Positions 18,962 to 28,454 of a stretch of DNA of 64,000 nucleotides are shown here, one piece after another. Below the pieces are notes generated by a model. The model saw nothing but the letters and a program-made list of their open reading frames with translations, was not told the origin of the DNA and did not search any database. Position 1 is the first letter of the stretch. Every line of letters starts with the position of its first letter. A program made the translations under genes and the position numbers. The stretch covers positions 3,937,501-4,001,500 of the forward strand of contig NZ_CP014301.1 of NCBI RefSeq assembly GCF_001562255.1. The letters run 5' to 3'. This stretch comes from Bosea sp. PAMC 26642 (GTDB lineage: Bacteria; Pseudomonadota; Alphaproteobacteria; Rhizobiales; Beijerinckiaceae).

Positions 18962-18975
18962 AAGCCTGAACTCTC

Positions 18976-19998
18976 ATGCGTTCCCTCCAGCTTCATGGCG
19001 ACCGCGATCTCCGTCTCGAGGAGATCGAGCCGCCGCCGCCGCCCGCCGCCGGCGAGGTCCAGATCCGCATCCGTGCGATCGGGCTGAACTATCTCGACAT
19101 CTGGGGCTTTCGGGGCATGGCCTTCGCCAAGCGCAAGATGCCACAGGCGGCCGGCGTCGAGGCCGCCGGCGAGATCGTCTGCGTCGGCGAGGGCGTCACC
19201 AACCTCAAGGTCGGCGACACCGTAACCGCCTATGGCGCCGAGACCTGCGGCCATTGCAAGGCCTGCTTGGAGGGCCGCGACAATCTCTGCGAGAACGTCG
19301 CCGGCATCATGGGCTTCCATATCGATGGTTTCGCCCGCGAATTGCTCAACAAATCCGCGCGACTCGTGATCAAGGCCCCGGATGGCGTCTCCTTCGAGGA
19401 TGCCGCCTGCGCGCCGATCGGCTTCGGCACCGTGCAGCACATGCTCTTCGACAATGCGAAGCTCGAACCCGGCGAATCGATCCTCATCCATGCCGGCGGC
19501 TCCGGCATCGGCACGGCCGCGATCCTGATGGCCAAGGCGATCGGCTGCACGGTCTACACCACCGTGGGCGACGACGAAAAGGGCGCCAAGGCCAAGGCGC
19601 TCGGTGCCGATTTCGTCGTCAACTACAAGACCGAGCGCTTCGAGGGCGAGGTCCGCCAGATGACCAAGCGCAAGGGCGTCGACGTCGTCTTCGAGCATGT
19701 CGGCGCCGACACCTGGAACGGCTCGCTGCTTTGCCTCAAGCGCGGCGGTCGACTCGTCACCTGCGGCGCGACCTCGGGTGCCTCGACCACGATGAACCTG
19801 ATGCAGCTTTTCCAGCAGCAATACCGCATCACCGGCTCCTTCGGCTGCCGCATTGAGAACATCGCGCAATCGCTGGAAAAGATGGCCGGCGGCATGAAGC
19901 CGGTGATCGATTCGGTGTTTCCGCTCGAAGATTTCGAGAAAGGCCTCGCGCGGCTTGAAGGCCGCAAGGTCTTCGGCAAGGTCGTCGTCACCTTCTGA
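18976..19998 (+). CDS. adh2XL: MDR-family alcohol dehydrogenase / enoyl reductase Adh2XL
   Basis: Medium-chain dehydrogenase/reductase of 340 residues. The structural zinc site is present (Cys91, Cys94, Cys97, Cys105 in CGHCKAC...C). The usual catalytic-zinc cysteine near residue 38 is absent (GLNYLDIW), as in quinone and enoyl reductases. The Rossmann motif is HAGGSGIGTA. In the AcpXL cluster this protein is thought to provide an oxidoreductase step, probably enoyl reduction; that role is inferred. It follows the toxin gene and precedes lpxXL. Confidence 0.87.
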   Translation: MRSLQLHGDRDLRLEEIEPPPPPAAGEVQIRIRAIGLNYLDIWGFRGMAFAKRKMPQAAGVEAAGEIVCVGEGVTNLKVGDTVTAYGAETCGHCKACLEGRDNLCENVAGIMGFHIDGFARELLNKSARLVIKAPDGVSFEDAACAPIGFGTVQHMLFDNAKLEPGESILIHAGGSGIGTAAILMAKAIGCTVYTTVGDDEKGAKAKALGADFVVNYKTERFEGEVRQMTKRKGVDVVFEHVGADTWNGSLLCLKRGGRLVTCGATSGASTTMNLMQLFQQQYRITGSFGCRIENIAQSLEKMAGGMKPVIDSVFPLEDFEKGLARLEGRKVFGKVVVTF

Positions 19999-20104
19999 AC
20001 GAGCCTCGCGCGCCGCCAAAGCTTGACGAGGCGGCTTTCCTGCCGCAAGTCGCCCGCTTGTGCCCGCAAGGCTCCGTGCCGGGCAAGAGAGAACCGGGCC
20101 GACC

Positions 20105-21085
20105 TTGAGACGCTTGCAAGCAATCGCCGCGCGCGCCGGCGCCGCGGTGATGATCGGCCTGATCCGGGCTCTGTTCGGCTTCCTGCGCTGGCTCGGCCCG
20201 CAACGGGCCAGCGATCTCGGCGGCTGGCTCCTGCGCAGCGCGAGCCCGGTCATCCCGGTCAACCGCGTCGCGCTGGCTAATATCCGGGCCGCCTTTCCCG
20301 ACATGCCCGAGCCGGAGGTGCGCCGCATCGCCCGCGGCGCTTGGGAGAATCTCGGCCGCACCGCCGCCGAATACGCTCATCTGCGGACGCTGTTCGACTA
20401 CGACTATCTCAACCCCGATGCGCCCTCCCGCGTCGAGGTCACAGGCATCGAGCATTTCGTTGCCCTGAAGGACGACGAGAAACCGGGCCTGATCTTCTCG
20501 GCCCATCTCGCCAATTGGGAACTACCTGCGATCTGCGCCGCAGCCTACGATCTCGACACCACGGCCGTGTTCCGCGCCCCCAACGATCCGGCCATCGCCA
20601 GCGTCGTCCACGAAATCCGTTCCGGCGCCATGGGCGGGCTGGCGGCGGCCAAGCAGGGTGCCGCTTTCGCCATGCAGGGGGTGTTGGAGCGAGGTGGGCA
20701 TCTCGGCATGCTGATCGACCAGCATTTTACCCGCGGCGTGGTCGTGCCCTTCATGGGGCGGCCGGCGCTAACCAACCCCATCCTGGGTAAGTTCGCGCGG
20801 CGCTTCGAATGTCCTGTCCATGGTGTCCGCGTCATCCGCCTGCCGGATCTGCGCTTCCGCCTGGAACTGACGCCGCCGCTCGACCTGCCGCGCGATGCGG
20901 CCGGCGAGATCGACGTGCAGGGCGCCATGGCGATGATGACGGCAGTGGTCGAAGGCTGGGTCCGCGAACACCCCGAACAATGGCTCTGGATGCACCGGCG
21001 CTGGCGGCCCAACCTGATCAAGCCGGCAGCGCTGGACGATTTCGCCCGGACCATCCCGCAAACGCCGCTTTTCAAGTCAACGTGA
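20105..21085 (+). CDS. lpxXL: Lipid A very-long-chain acyltransferase LpxXL
   Basis: Inner-membrane acyltransferase of the LpxL/HtrB family (about 326 residues) that transfers the AcpXL-bound 27-hydroxy C28 chain to lipid A. An N-terminal membrane segment (AAVMIGLIRALFGFLRWLG) is followed by the H-X4-E catalytic motif HLANWE and the FRAPNDP region. The start is uncertain: TTG 20105 gives MRRLQAIAARAG, GTG 20060 extends it by 15 residues, and ATG 20150 shortens it. It is the last gene of the acpXL operon. Confidence 0.88.
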   Translation: MRRLQAIAARAGAAVMIGLIRALFGFLRWLGPQRASDLGGWLLRSASPVIPVNRVALANIRAAFPDMPEPEVRRIARGAWENLGRTAAEYAHLRTLFDYDYLNPDAPSRVEVTGIEHFVALKDDEKPGLIFSAHLANWELPAICAAAYDLDTTAVFRAPNDPAIASVVHEIRSGAMGGLAAAKQGAAFAMQGVLERGGHLGMLIDQHFTRGVVVPFMGRPALTNPILGKFARRFECPVHGVRVIRLPDLRFRLELTPPLDLPRDAAGEIDVQGAMAMMTAVVEGWVREHPEQWLWMHRRWRPNLIKPAALDDFARTIPQTPLFKST

Positions 21086-21163
21086 TTTCCAAGTGAGGGC
21101 CGTTGGGCGCTTTGGTAACGCCATGCATTCTAGTGTCTCGCTCTGCCTCATCGGATTGAAGAG

Positions 21164-21913
21164 ATGATCACCCGTTCCGGCCTGCTCCTCGCATCATGTG
21201 CCGCCCTGCTCTGGGGCGGCTCCGCGGCGCATGCCCAGGCTCCGGTGGTGCAGCCGAAGGCGGTCGTCGAGCTTTTCACCAGCCAGGGCTGCTCGTCCTG
21301 CCCGCCGGCCGATGCCCTGTTCGGCGAGCTTGCAAAGGATCCGGGCATCCTCGCTTTGACCCTGCCGGTGACCTATTGGGACTATCTCGGCTGGAAGGAC
21401 ACGCTCGGCCAGGATGCCTTCACCAAGCGCCAGAAATTCTATGCCAAGGCCCGTGGCGACGGGCAGGTCTACACGCCGCAGGCCGTGATCAACGGCGCCG
21501 GCCATTTCGTCGGCTCTGATCGCTCCGGCATCGAGCCCGGTCTGCGCCAGACGACGCTTACTGCGACGATCGCGCTGGCGGAAACGGATGACGCCCTGCG
21601 CATCGGGCTCTCTGGCAGCGTCGCTGTCGGCGACAAGCCGGCGGGAATCTGGGTTTTGCCGATCACGCGGATCGTCACGGTGCCGATCGGCCGCGGCGAA
21701 AATGAGGGCCGCACTGTCTCCTATGCCAATGTCGTGCGCGGCTTGGTCCGCGTCGGCGACTGGGACGGCAAGGAGACGACCCTAAGCGTTCCGCTCACCA
21801 CGACCCGTGCCGCCAACGCCGACAGCTATGTCGTGGTCGTCCAGGCGGAGCAGGCCGGCAAATATGGCATGATGCCGGGTGCGATCCTGGGAGCGGCACG
21901 CGCCGCGCACTGA
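21164..21913 (+). CDS. DUF1223 thioredoxin-like periplasmic protein
   Basis: Secreted protein of 249 residues with a clear signal peptide (cut after AHAQ, about residue 25). The mature part begins with the DUF1223 signature VELFTSQGCSSCPPAD, a thioredoxin-like CXXC (Cys43, Cys46), then TYWDYLGWKD and YTPQAVING. Family members are widespread in alphaproteobacteria and of unknown function; a redox role is likely from the CXXC. It lies 78 bases after lpxXL and converges on the TPM gene with a four-base gap. Confidence 0.85.
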   Translation: MITRSGLLLASCAALLWGGSAAHAQAPVVQPKAVVELFTSQGCSSCPPADALFGELAKDPGILALTLPVTYWDYLGWKDTLGQDAFTKRQKFYAKARGDGQVYTPQAVINGAGHFVGSDRSGIEPGLRQTTLTATIALAETDDALRIGLSGSVAVGDKPAGIWVLPITRIVTVPIGRGENEGRTVSYANVVRGLVRVGDWDGKETTLSVPLTTTRAANADSYVVVVQAEQAGKYGMMPGAILGAARAAH

Positions 21914-21917
21914 TCGC

Positions 21918-22523
21918 CTACAGCAGCACGACCTTGTTGGGCAGTTCATCGACATCGTCCGTCGCCGGCGGCGCATGCTGCGCCAATACGCGCCCGACAG
22001 CCCCGACGGCCTCGATCAGCCCCTCGCGCAGCCGGTCCTGACGCGCCGCATCGAGCAGCGGTGCGACGATGCCGCGCCAAACCTCCTTGTCGATCTTCCC
22101 GTCAATGCCGCTATCGGCAACGACCTCGGCATAACGCTCCTGCAGGGCGACATAGAGCAGCACGCCGGTGCGGCCGCGCGTGTGCGTCAGGCCCCGCGCC
22201 GTGAACTCGCGCAGTGCCACGTCATGGGCGCGCCTGCGCTTGACGAAGCCCGGCACGAAGCGTCCGCCGCGCCCGTACCAGAGCAGCACGGCGATCAGGA
22301 TCGAAGCGCAGACGAGCTGGATCAGGAAGATGCGCGGCGCGCTGGTCGCCGTCATCGCCAGAAGCGGCCAGGGCACGAAGAGGGCCAGTGTCAGGGCCAT
22401 CACCAGCGGCACGCTGCGATAGCTGCCCGCCGCCCGGTCGATCACCACGACGATCTCGCCCGATGTCGAGCGCTCGGCCTGCGCGACCGCCTCGGCGACC
22501 GCATCCCTGTCGTCAGAATCCAT
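21918..22523 (-). CDS. TPM-domain membrane protein
   Basis: Protein of 201 residues starting MDSDDRDAVAEAVAQAERSTSGEIVVVID. A TPM-like fold at the N-terminus is interrupted by two membrane helices (about 33-80) and continues with GVLLYVALQERYAEVVADSGI. A longer frame runs upstream into the Gly-rich end of the preceding gene and is spurious. The start overlaps the stop of the upstream TPM gene by one base. Together with lemA it forms the common LemA-TPM-TPM cluster, whose function is not settled. Confidence 0.82.
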   Translation of the reverse strand: MDSDDRDAVAEAVAQAERSTSGEIVVVIDRAAGSYRSVPLVMALTLALFVPWPLLAMTATSAPRIFLIQLVCASILIAVLLWYGRGGRFVPGFVKRRRAHDVALREFTARGLTHTRGRTGVLLYVALQERYAEVVADSGIDGKIDKEVWRGIVAPLLDAARQDRLREGLIEAVGAVGRVLAQHAPPATDDVDELPNKVVLL

Positions 22524-23335
22524 CACCAGTCTCCCGAAGCGCCGCCACCGCCCGACGACCCGCCGCCGCCGGAAAAGCCGCCGCCACCCGATCCCGAGCC
22601 CCAGCCGCCCGACGAGCCGCCACCCCAGCCCGAGGACGACGAACCCGTCGGCAGCACGATCCAACGGCCGTTGCGCGTGCGATGCTGCCTGCCGTCCGAA
22701 CCGTTTGCATTCCGGAAGGCGCGAATCAGGATGAAGAGGAAGATCGCCGCCACGAAGAGCACGACCATGAGATCGCTCGACGACATCTCGTCATTGCGCA
22801 CCACGGCGCGGCGCTGCCACTCCTCGGCATCGCCAGACAGGATCGTCAGGATCGCATCGACCCCGCCCTCGATGCCCCCGGCGAAGTCGCCGGTCTTGAA
22901 CTTAGGCGCCACCGCCGTGGTGATGATGACTTTCGTCAGCGCATCAGTCAGCGCGCCCTCCAGCCCGTAGCCAACCTCGATCCGGACCTTGCGCTCATTG
23001 GGTGCGACCAGCAGTAGCACGCCGTTATTGCGCGCCTTTTCGCCGAGCTTCCAGAACCGGAACAGGCCGTTGGCGAAATCCTCGATGCCAAGCCCCTGCA
23101 GCGACGGCACGGTCGCGACCACCAGCTGGTCGCCGGTCTTGTCCTCATGCGCCTTGAGCTTGCCCGCGATCCGCGGCCGGGCCTCGGGCGCGATGAGGTT
23201 GGCGCCATCGACGATCCGGTCGGTCAGTGGCGGATAAGACGGATCGGCGGCGGCGAAGCCGCACCAGAGCAACAGCAGGAGAAGCGCGGCAACGCGACGC
23301 AGAACCCCAGTCCGGCTTCGATTGGTAGCGGACAT
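22523..23335 (-). CDS. TPM-domain protein, YgcG-like, Gly/Ser-rich tail
   Basis: Protein of 270 residues with a signal peptide (LLLLLLWCGFAAA), a periplasmic TPM domain (PLTDRIVDGANLIAPEA... VGYGLEGALTDA), one membrane helix (about 190-210) and a C-terminal tail of Gly, Ser and Trp. The order is that of the YgcG family. TPM domains have been linked to phosphatase activity in plants and to photosystem or membrane protein repair, but the bacterial role is unknown. It sits 21 bases after lemA in the same operon. Confidence 0.85.
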   Translation of the reverse strand: MSATNRSRTGVLRRVAALLLLLLWCGFAAADPSYPPLTDRIVDGANLIAPEARPRIAGKLKAHEDKTGDQLVVATVPSLQGLGIEDFANGLFRFWKLGEKARNNGVLLLVAPNERKVRIEVGYGLEGALTDALTKVIITTAVAPKFKTGDFAGGIEGGVDAILTILSGDAEEWQRRAVVRNDEMSSSDLMVVLFVAAIFLFILIRAFRNANGSDGRQHRTRNGRWIVLPTGSSSSGWGGGSSGGWGSGSGGGGFSGGGGSSGGGGASGDW

Positions 23336-23356
23336 ACCTCGCCTCGCAGTCCGCCG

Positions 23357-23965
23357 TCAGAACTTCACCGCCGGCGGCCGCTCGGCACCCTCCGTCGCGG
23401 CAAACGTCTCCATCGCCTTGGCGCCCCAGAACAACCGCGCCCAGATCACGCCGGGAAAGGTTCGGATTTCGGTGTTGAATGCCTGGACGGCCTGGATGTA
23501 GTCGCGCCGCGCCACCGTGACCCGGTTCTCGGTGCCCTCCAGCTGCGATTGCAGCGCCAGGAAGTTTTGGTTCGACTTCAGCTCGGGATAACGCTCGACC
23601 GTGACGAGCAGCCGCCCGAGCGCACCGGTCAGCTGGTTCTGCGCGTCCTGATATTCCTTGAACTTCGCCGGATCGGTGATGGTCGAGGCATCGACCTTGA
23701 CCTGGCTCGCCTTGGCGCGGGCCTCGACCACGGCGGTCAGCACATCGCGCTCCTGCGCCGCGAACCCTTTCACCGTCTCGACCAGATTGGGAATCAGGTC
23801 GGCCCGACGCTGATACTGGTTCTGCACCTCGCTCCAGCGTGCCTTGGCCGCTTCCTCCAGCGTCGGGACGTTGTTGACGCCGCACCCGGCGAGCGCGAGC
23901 CCCATGAAGGCAATCGCCAACAGGGCAAAACCGCGACGCGCGGCAACGGAAAAGGAAAGCGACAT
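23357..23965 (-). CDS. lemA: LemA family lipoprotein
   Basis: Protein of 202 residues. An N-terminal signal peptide ends in the lipobox LAGC (Cys28), so this LemA is predicted to be lipid-anchored on the outside. The helical-bundle domain shows the family signatures NQYQRRADLIPNLVETVKG, ERDVLTAVVEARAKA and LERYPELKSNQNF-like text. It is first in lemA-TPM-TPM and diverges from ggt across about 160 bases. The molecular function of LemA in bacteria is unclear. Confidence 0.9.
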   Translation of the reverse strand: MSLSFSVAARRGFALLAIAFMGLALAGCGVNNVPTLEEAAKARWSEVQNQYQRRADLIPNLVETVKGFAAQERDVLTAVVEARAKASQVKVDASTITDPAKFKEYQDAQNQLTGALGRLLVTVERYPELKSNQNFLALQSQLEGTENRVTVARRDYIQAVQAFNTEIRTFPGVIWARLFWGAKAMETFAATEGAERPPAVKF

Positions 23966-24128
23966 GCAAAAACCCCTTGGCGACGTCCCGAACAGGCATC
24001 GACCACAACCTTAGCCTTGCACGGTCGCAGCTCCAAGGTGCGCGACCCAAAGCAGCGTCATGGCCTGCCGGCCCGATCTGGCATTACTGTATCGATCTGG
24101 TCTCGATCGGCGAGGGAAGAAGGCAATC

Positions 24129-25895
24129 ATGACACCGGCAATCCCGCGCAGTCCACGGATTGCAACGCGCCTCCCATTCGCAGCCGTCCTTGCGCTGCTC
24201 GCCGCCGCGGCGAACGCCCAGACGCTGGCCCCGGCCCCAGAGGCCGCGACCGGGCGAATCACAAAAACGGCCGGTCAGGCCCAGCGCCACATGGCCGCCG
24301 CCGCCAACCCTCTCGCTGCGAGCGCGGGGCGCGACATCCTGCGTGCCGGCGGCAGCGCCGTCGATGCCGCCATTGCGATCCAGCTGGTGCTCAACCTCGT
24401 CGAACCGCAGAGTTCGGGCATCGGCGGCGGTGCCTTCCTGGTGCACTGGGACGAGGCGAAGAAGAGCGTCCAGACCCTCGACGGCCGCGAGACCGCGCCG
24501 GCAGCCGCGACGCCGACACGCTTCATCGGTGCCGACGGCAAGCCGATGAAATTCTACGACGCCGTGATCGGCGGCCGCTCCGTCGGCGTGCCCGGCACGC
24601 TGAAGCTGATGGAAGAGGCGCACAGGCGATGGGGCAGGCTGCCATGGCGTCAGCTGGTCGCGCCGGCGATCGCGCTGGCCGAGGAGGGCTTTGCCATCTC
24701 CCCGCGACTGAACGGCCTGCTCGCGGGCGAAAGAAACCTCAGCGCCGATCCGCTCGCGGCTGCCTATTTCTACGACCCCGGCGGCAAGCCCAAACCCGTC
24801 GGCACGGTCCTTAAGAACCCGGCCTTCGCCGCCACCCTGCGCACCATCGCCGAAAACGGCGCAGATGCCTTCTATTCCGGCCCGATCGCGCAGGACATCG
24901 TCGCCTCGGTCACGGGCCACAAGAGCAATCCCGGCGACATGACGCTGGCCGATCTCGCCGCTTACCGGGTCGAGGAGCGCGAGCCGGTCTGCGGTGCCTA
25001 TCGTGTCTGGCGCATCTGCGGCATGGGCCCGCCGAGTTCGGGCGCCATCGCCGTGCAGCAGATGCTCGGCGTTCTGGAACCGCAGAATATGGCGCGAATC
25101 GGCGCAGGCGCGGAAGCCGTGCACTGGTTCAGCGAGGCCGGCCGCCTCGCCTTCGCCGATCGCGCGCTCTATCTCGCCGATCCGGCCTTCCTCAATGTCC
25201 CTGTCTCGGGCCTCATCGACCGCGGCTATGTCGGCTCGCGCGCCGGCCTCGTCAGTCCCGACAGATCGATGGGCCGCGCCAAAGCCGGCGATCCCCCCAA
25301 CAAGCGGGCCCAGTTGCTCGCGCCCTCCGACGGCGTCGAGAACGGCACCAGCCACATCTCCGTGGTCGATTCGGACGGCAACGCCGTCTCGATGACGACG
25401 ACGATCGAGGACGGCTTCGGCGCCCGGATCATGACAAAAGGTGGCTTCCTGCTCAACAATGAGCTGACCGATTTCTCCTTCGCACCCGAGGAGGACGGCA
25501 AGCCCGTCGCCAATCGCGTGGAGGGCGGCAAGCGCCCGCGCTCTTCGATGGCGCCGACGCTGGTCTTCGACGCCTTCGGCCGGCTCTACGCCGTTGTCGG
25601 TTCCCCCGGCGGCAGCCAGATCATCGGCTATGTCGCCAAGACGCTGGTCGCGCTGCTCGACTGGAAGATGGACCCGCAAGCCGCCGTCGACCTCGCCAAT
25701 TTCGGCAGCCGCAACGGCCCGACCGAACTGGAGAAGGGCACCGAAGCCGAGCCCTGGAAAGCTGCGCTGGAAGCGAAGGGCCACGAGGTCCGTCTGGTCG
25801 AGATGACCTCGGGTATCCAGGCGATCGTCAAGACGCCTGAGGGGTTCGTGGGTGGCGCGGATGGGCGACGGGAGGGCGTGGCGATCGGAGATTGA
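24129..25895 (+). CDS. ggt: Gamma-glutamyltransferase
   Basis: Periplasmic N-terminal-nucleophile hydrolase of 588 residues that cleaves glutathione and other gamma-glutamyl compounds. A signal peptide (FAAVLALLAAAANAQ) precedes the large subunit. The precursor is expected to self-cleave before Thr407 in NGTSHISVVD, which becomes the nucleophile of the small subunit. GPPSSGAIAVQQML and SSMAPTLVFD are substrate-site motifs of the family. The start at 24129 follows AAGAAGG; the frame runs 23 codons further upstream without family likeness. It converges on the HepT gene with one base between. Confidence 0.92.
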   Translation: MTPAIPRSPRIATRLPFAAVLALLAAAANAQTLAPAPEAATGRITKTAGQAQRHMAAAANPLAASAGRDILRAGGSAVDAAIAIQLVLNLVEPQSSGIGGGAFLVHWDEAKKSVQTLDGRETAPAAATPTRFIGADGKPMKFYDAVIGGRSVGVPGTLKLMEEAHRRWGRLPWRQLVAPAIALAEEGFAISPRLNGLLAGERNLSADPLAAAYFYDPGGKPKPVGTVLKNPAFAATLRTIAENGADAFYSGPIAQDIVASVTGHKSNPGDMTLADLAAYRVEEREPVCGAYRVWRICGMGPPSSGAIAVQQMLGVLEPQNMARIGAGAEAVHWFSEAGRLAFADRALYLADPAFLNVPVSGLIDRGYVGSRAGLVSPDRSMGRAKAGDPPNKRAQLLAPSDGVENGTSHISVVDSDGNAVSMTTTIEDGFGARIMTKGGFLLNNELTDFSFAPEEDGKPVANRVEGGKRPRSSMAPTLVFDAFGRLYAVVGSPGGSQIIGYVAKTLVALLDWKMDPQAAVDLANFGSRNGPTELEKGTEAEPWKAALEAKGHEVRLVEMTSGIQAIVKTPEGFVGGADGRREGVAIGD

Positions 25896-25896
25896 G

Positions 25897-26256
25897 TTAT
25901 CGCGGTTGCGACTCGATGCCAGCCAACAACCGTACGGCGGCAAGCCTCAGAACAGGAAGTTCGTCAGTGAGAATCGCTAACAGCGTCTCTTCTCGCACGC
26001 GATGATATTCATGCCGCAGCACATTGCCGATCCCGATCACATCAGTCCAAGGCACCGAGGGCTCTAAAGCTCTCATTTCGGCCGGCAGCTCCTTGGCTGC
26101 TTCGGAAATGATTTGGATCGCGCGCTCGAGCGCTCGCATCAGAACGAAGCTTTCGGCGATTTCGCGCCCGCTGACGCCGGTCGTTGCGTCGATAATCCCA
26201 TCGATGCTCTCGATGATATGCCTGAGGCGAACCTGCGGAAGCTTGCCTGATTGCAT
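25897..26256 (-). CDS. hepT: HepT-like HEPN-domain (DUF86) toxin
   Basis: HEPN-fold protein of 119 residues, partner of the nucleotidyltransferase gene directly upstream (their ends share one base). In studied HepT/MntA pairs the HEPN protein is an RNase toxin with the motif R-X4-H-X-Y, and MntA silences it by adding AMP to the tyrosine. Here the region reads GIGNVLRHEYHRV: His82 and Tyr84 are kept, but position 77, where Arg is expected, is Gly. Either Arg81 compensates or the RNase is weak. The module is at the end of a gene-poor minus-strand stretch beside ggt. Confidence 0.83.
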   Translation of the reverse strand: MQSGKLPQVRLRHIIESIDGIIDATTGVSGREIAESFVLMRALERAIQIISEAAKELPAEMRALEPSVPWTDVIGIGNVLRHEYHRVREETLLAILTDELPVLRLAAVRLLAGIESQPR

Positions 26257-26558
26257 CAGAAGACGCGCAATGCGCTCGCTTCGATATAGGGCTTGTAGTG
26301 CGACACGAGATTGTCGCGCGTGCCGTAGCCTATCTCGATTCCGGGAAAGGTGCGCTCCAGAACGTGATAGGGCGCCATGTATTCGGTCAGCCCGACACCG
26401 CGTTCCGCTTGAAAATCGACGAGGATGTCGATGTCGCTGTCGGATCTCGCCTCATCGCGAGCATAAGATCCAAAGAGGTATAGTGCGGCAACGCCTTGCG
26501 CCCGGAGCGCCGGCTCCACGGATCGAAGCTGCGTCATGATTTCATCGCGTGTCATCAT
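26256..26558 (-). CDS. mntA: MntA-like minimal nucleotidyltransferase antitoxin
   Basis: Protein of 100 residues with the polymerase-beta nucleotidyltransferase signature G-S-X10-D-X-D (LFGSYARDEARSDSDIDILV) and a third acidic position further on. It is predicted to AMPylate the HepT toxin encoded just downstream, which has a one-base overlap. MMTRDEI offers two adjacent Met starts. Upstream lies a 30-base gap to a membrane protein gene on the same strand. Confidence 0.86.
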   Translation of the reverse strand: MMTRDEIMTQLRSVEPALRAQGVAALYLFGSYARDEARSDSDIDILVDFQAERGVGLTEYMAPYHVLERTFPGIEIGYGTRDNLVSHYKPYIEASALRVF

Positions 26559-26588
26559 TATGCAAGATAATCGATCTCGCGGCTGACG

Positions 26589-27083
26589 TCATGACCGATG
26601 CGCCGCATTTTCGCTTCGCCGCTCCCCGCCAGCCCCACGCCCCGCGATCACCCAGTACGCGAACCCCGTCGCCGCCCCGACCAGAAACAGCGCCCCGATC
26701 ACCCGCGTCTCGGCCTCGCTCGGCGCGCGCGACAGCCGCAGCATGGCGAGCGGCAGCGCCGTCGCCAGAAGCCCGGTCAGCCCGCTCTGGATCAGGCCGC
26801 TGCGGATCCGGAAGAGCTCGCTGAACACCGCCACCAGCACGACCGGCGCAACGATGATCGCAAGCCCCAGCCGGCCGATCAGCCCAAGCGCCGCAGCCGC
26901 GGCCGGGCCTGGATCGACGCCGGCATCGGCCAGCCCGAACAACGCCTCCATCAGCCGCTCGAAGCCGCCGCCGATCAGCAGCGCGATCTCGGGCGAGACC
27001 ACGCTGGCGATCATCATGGCAAACAGGCCCGCGCCCATGGCGACGAGCAGGGCGAACGGGATCAGCAGCAGCCAGCGCAGCAT
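26589..27083 (-). CDS. Unrecognised integral membrane protein downstream of rlmN
   Basis: Protein of 164 residues with four predicted membrane helices (about 3-30, 60-88, 98-115 and 128-148) and a polar, charged C-terminus (GRGAGGERRSENAAHRS). No family is recognised. It follows rlmN after four bases, so the two are co-transcribed, and comparable hydrophobic genes follow rlmN in other Hyphomicrobiales. Function unknown. Confidence 0.75.
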   Translation of the reverse strand: MLRWLLLIPFALLVAMGAGLFAMMIASVVSPEIALLIGGGFERLMEALFGLADAGVDPGPAAAAALGLIGRLGLAIIVAPVVLVAVFSELFRIRSGLIQSGLTGLLATALPLAMLRLSRAPSEAETRVIGALFLVGAATGFAYWVIAGRGAGGERRSENAAHRS

Positions 27084-27087
27084 GGGT

Positions 27088-28311
27088 TCAGCCGGCGAGC
27101 GAAGCGGCGGCCGCCTCGTCCTGGTCGAGCATCAGCCGGGCCCGGGCCGAAAGCTTTTCCGTCTCGCTCTTGAGCTGCCCGCAGGCGGCAAGGATGTCGC
27201 GCCCACGCGGGGTGCGCACCGGCGAGGCATAGCCCGCCCGGAAGACGATGTCGGAAAACCGCTCGATCCGGTCCCAATCGGAGCATTCATAGCGTGTGCC
27301 CGGCCAGGGATTGAACGGGATCAGGTTGATCTTGGCCGGAATGCCCTTGAGCAGACGCACCAGATCGCGCGCTTCGGCGTCGGAATCGTTCACGCCCTTG
27401 AGCATGACGTATTCGAAGGTGATCCGCTTCGCGTTCGACACGCCGGGATAGGTCCGGCAGGCCTCCATCAGCTCGGCAATCGGATATTTCTTGTTCAGCG
27501 GCACGAGTTCGTTGCGCAGCTCATCGCGCACCGCGTGCAGCGAAATCGCCAGCATCGTGTTCATCTGCGCGCCGAGCGGCTCGATCTGCGGCACCACGCC
27601 CGAGGTCGAGACGGTGATGCGGCGGCGCCCGAGCGACAACCCCTCATTGTCGGAGATCACGTCGATGGCATCGCGCACGCCGTCGAAATTGTAGAGCGGC
27701 TCGCCCATGCCCATGAAGACGATGTTGGAGACGAAGCGCCCGCCATCCCTGGGCACGAAGGCGCCGCCCGGCGTGCTCCGGTTGGGAAAATCGCCGAGCC
27801 GGTCGCGCGCCACCATCAACTGCGCGACGATCTCTTCGGTCGTCAGATTGCGCACGAGGCGCTGCGTGCCGGTGTGGCAGAAGGTGCAGGTAAGCGTGCA
27901 GCCGACCTGGCTGGAGACGCAGAGCGTGCCGCGATCGACCTCGGGGATGTAGACGCATTCGATCTCGGCCCCGCGGTCGCGCGGGCCGGTCGAGGCCATC
28001 CGGATCAGCCATTTGCGGGTGCCGTCGGTCGAGATCTGCTCGGCGGTCACCTCCGGCAGATCGAGCGTGAAGCGCTCGGAGAGCGCCGCGCGCAATCCCT
28101 TGCCGATCGTCGTCATCGCGGAAAAATCGCGCACGCCGTAATGATAGATCCAGTTCCAGAGCTGGCCGACGCGCATGCGCCGCTCCTTCTCGGGGATTCC
28201 GATCTCGGCCAGCGCCTCACCGAGGCCTGCGCGCGTGCGCCCGACCAGCGAGAGGCGCTGCAAAACGGGTTCGGCCGCTGGCGCGGCAGGTTCAAGGACG
28301 GATAGGGTCAT
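27088..28311 (-). CDS. rlmN: 23S rRNA (adenine2503-C2)-methyltransferase RlmN
   Basis: Radical-SAM enzyme of 407 residues that methylates C2 of A2503 in 23S rRNA and of A37 in some tRNAs. The [4Fe-4S] motif CX3CX2C is Cys138, Cys142 and Cys145 ([13 protein letters not shown]). [13 protein letters not shown] is a SAM-binding element, and the C-terminal AACGQLKSE holds the second catalytic cysteine. The length is typical for alphaproteobacteria, with a slightly longer N-terminus. It starts at 28311; a 143-base gap with no clear signal separates it from the ialB-like gene. Confidence 0.95.
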   Translation of the reverse strand: MTLSVLEPAAPAAEPVLQRLSLVGRTRAGLGEALAEIGIPEKERRMRVGQLWNWIYHYGVRDFSAMTTIGKGLRAALSERFTLDLPEVTAEQISTDGTRKWLIRMASTGPRDRGAEIECVYIPEVDRGTLCVSSQVGCTLTCTFCHTGTQRLVRNLTTEEIVAQLMVARDRLGDFPNRSTPGGAFVPRDGGRFVSNIVFMGMGEPLYNFDGVRDAIDVISDNEGLSLGRRRITVSTSGVVPQIEPLGAQMNTMLAISLHAVRDELRNELVPLNKKYPIAELMEACRTYPGVSNAKRITFEYVMLKGVNDSDAEARDLVRLLKGIPAKINLIPFNPWPGTRYECSDWDRIERFSDIVFRAGYASPVRTPRGRDILAACGQLKSETEKLSARARLMLDQDEAAAASLAG

Positions 28312-28454
28312 CGGAACTCTGGCTCGGGTCGGGCGATCATCGGCCCGAATTGGAGCGGCTCATAGCATGAGAACGCTCAGCCGCGAAATCGGTCCGCGAG
28401 ACCGGAAGCGCAGGGCCTCACGTCAGACGGCCGCGCTCCTGGATTCCACGAAGG

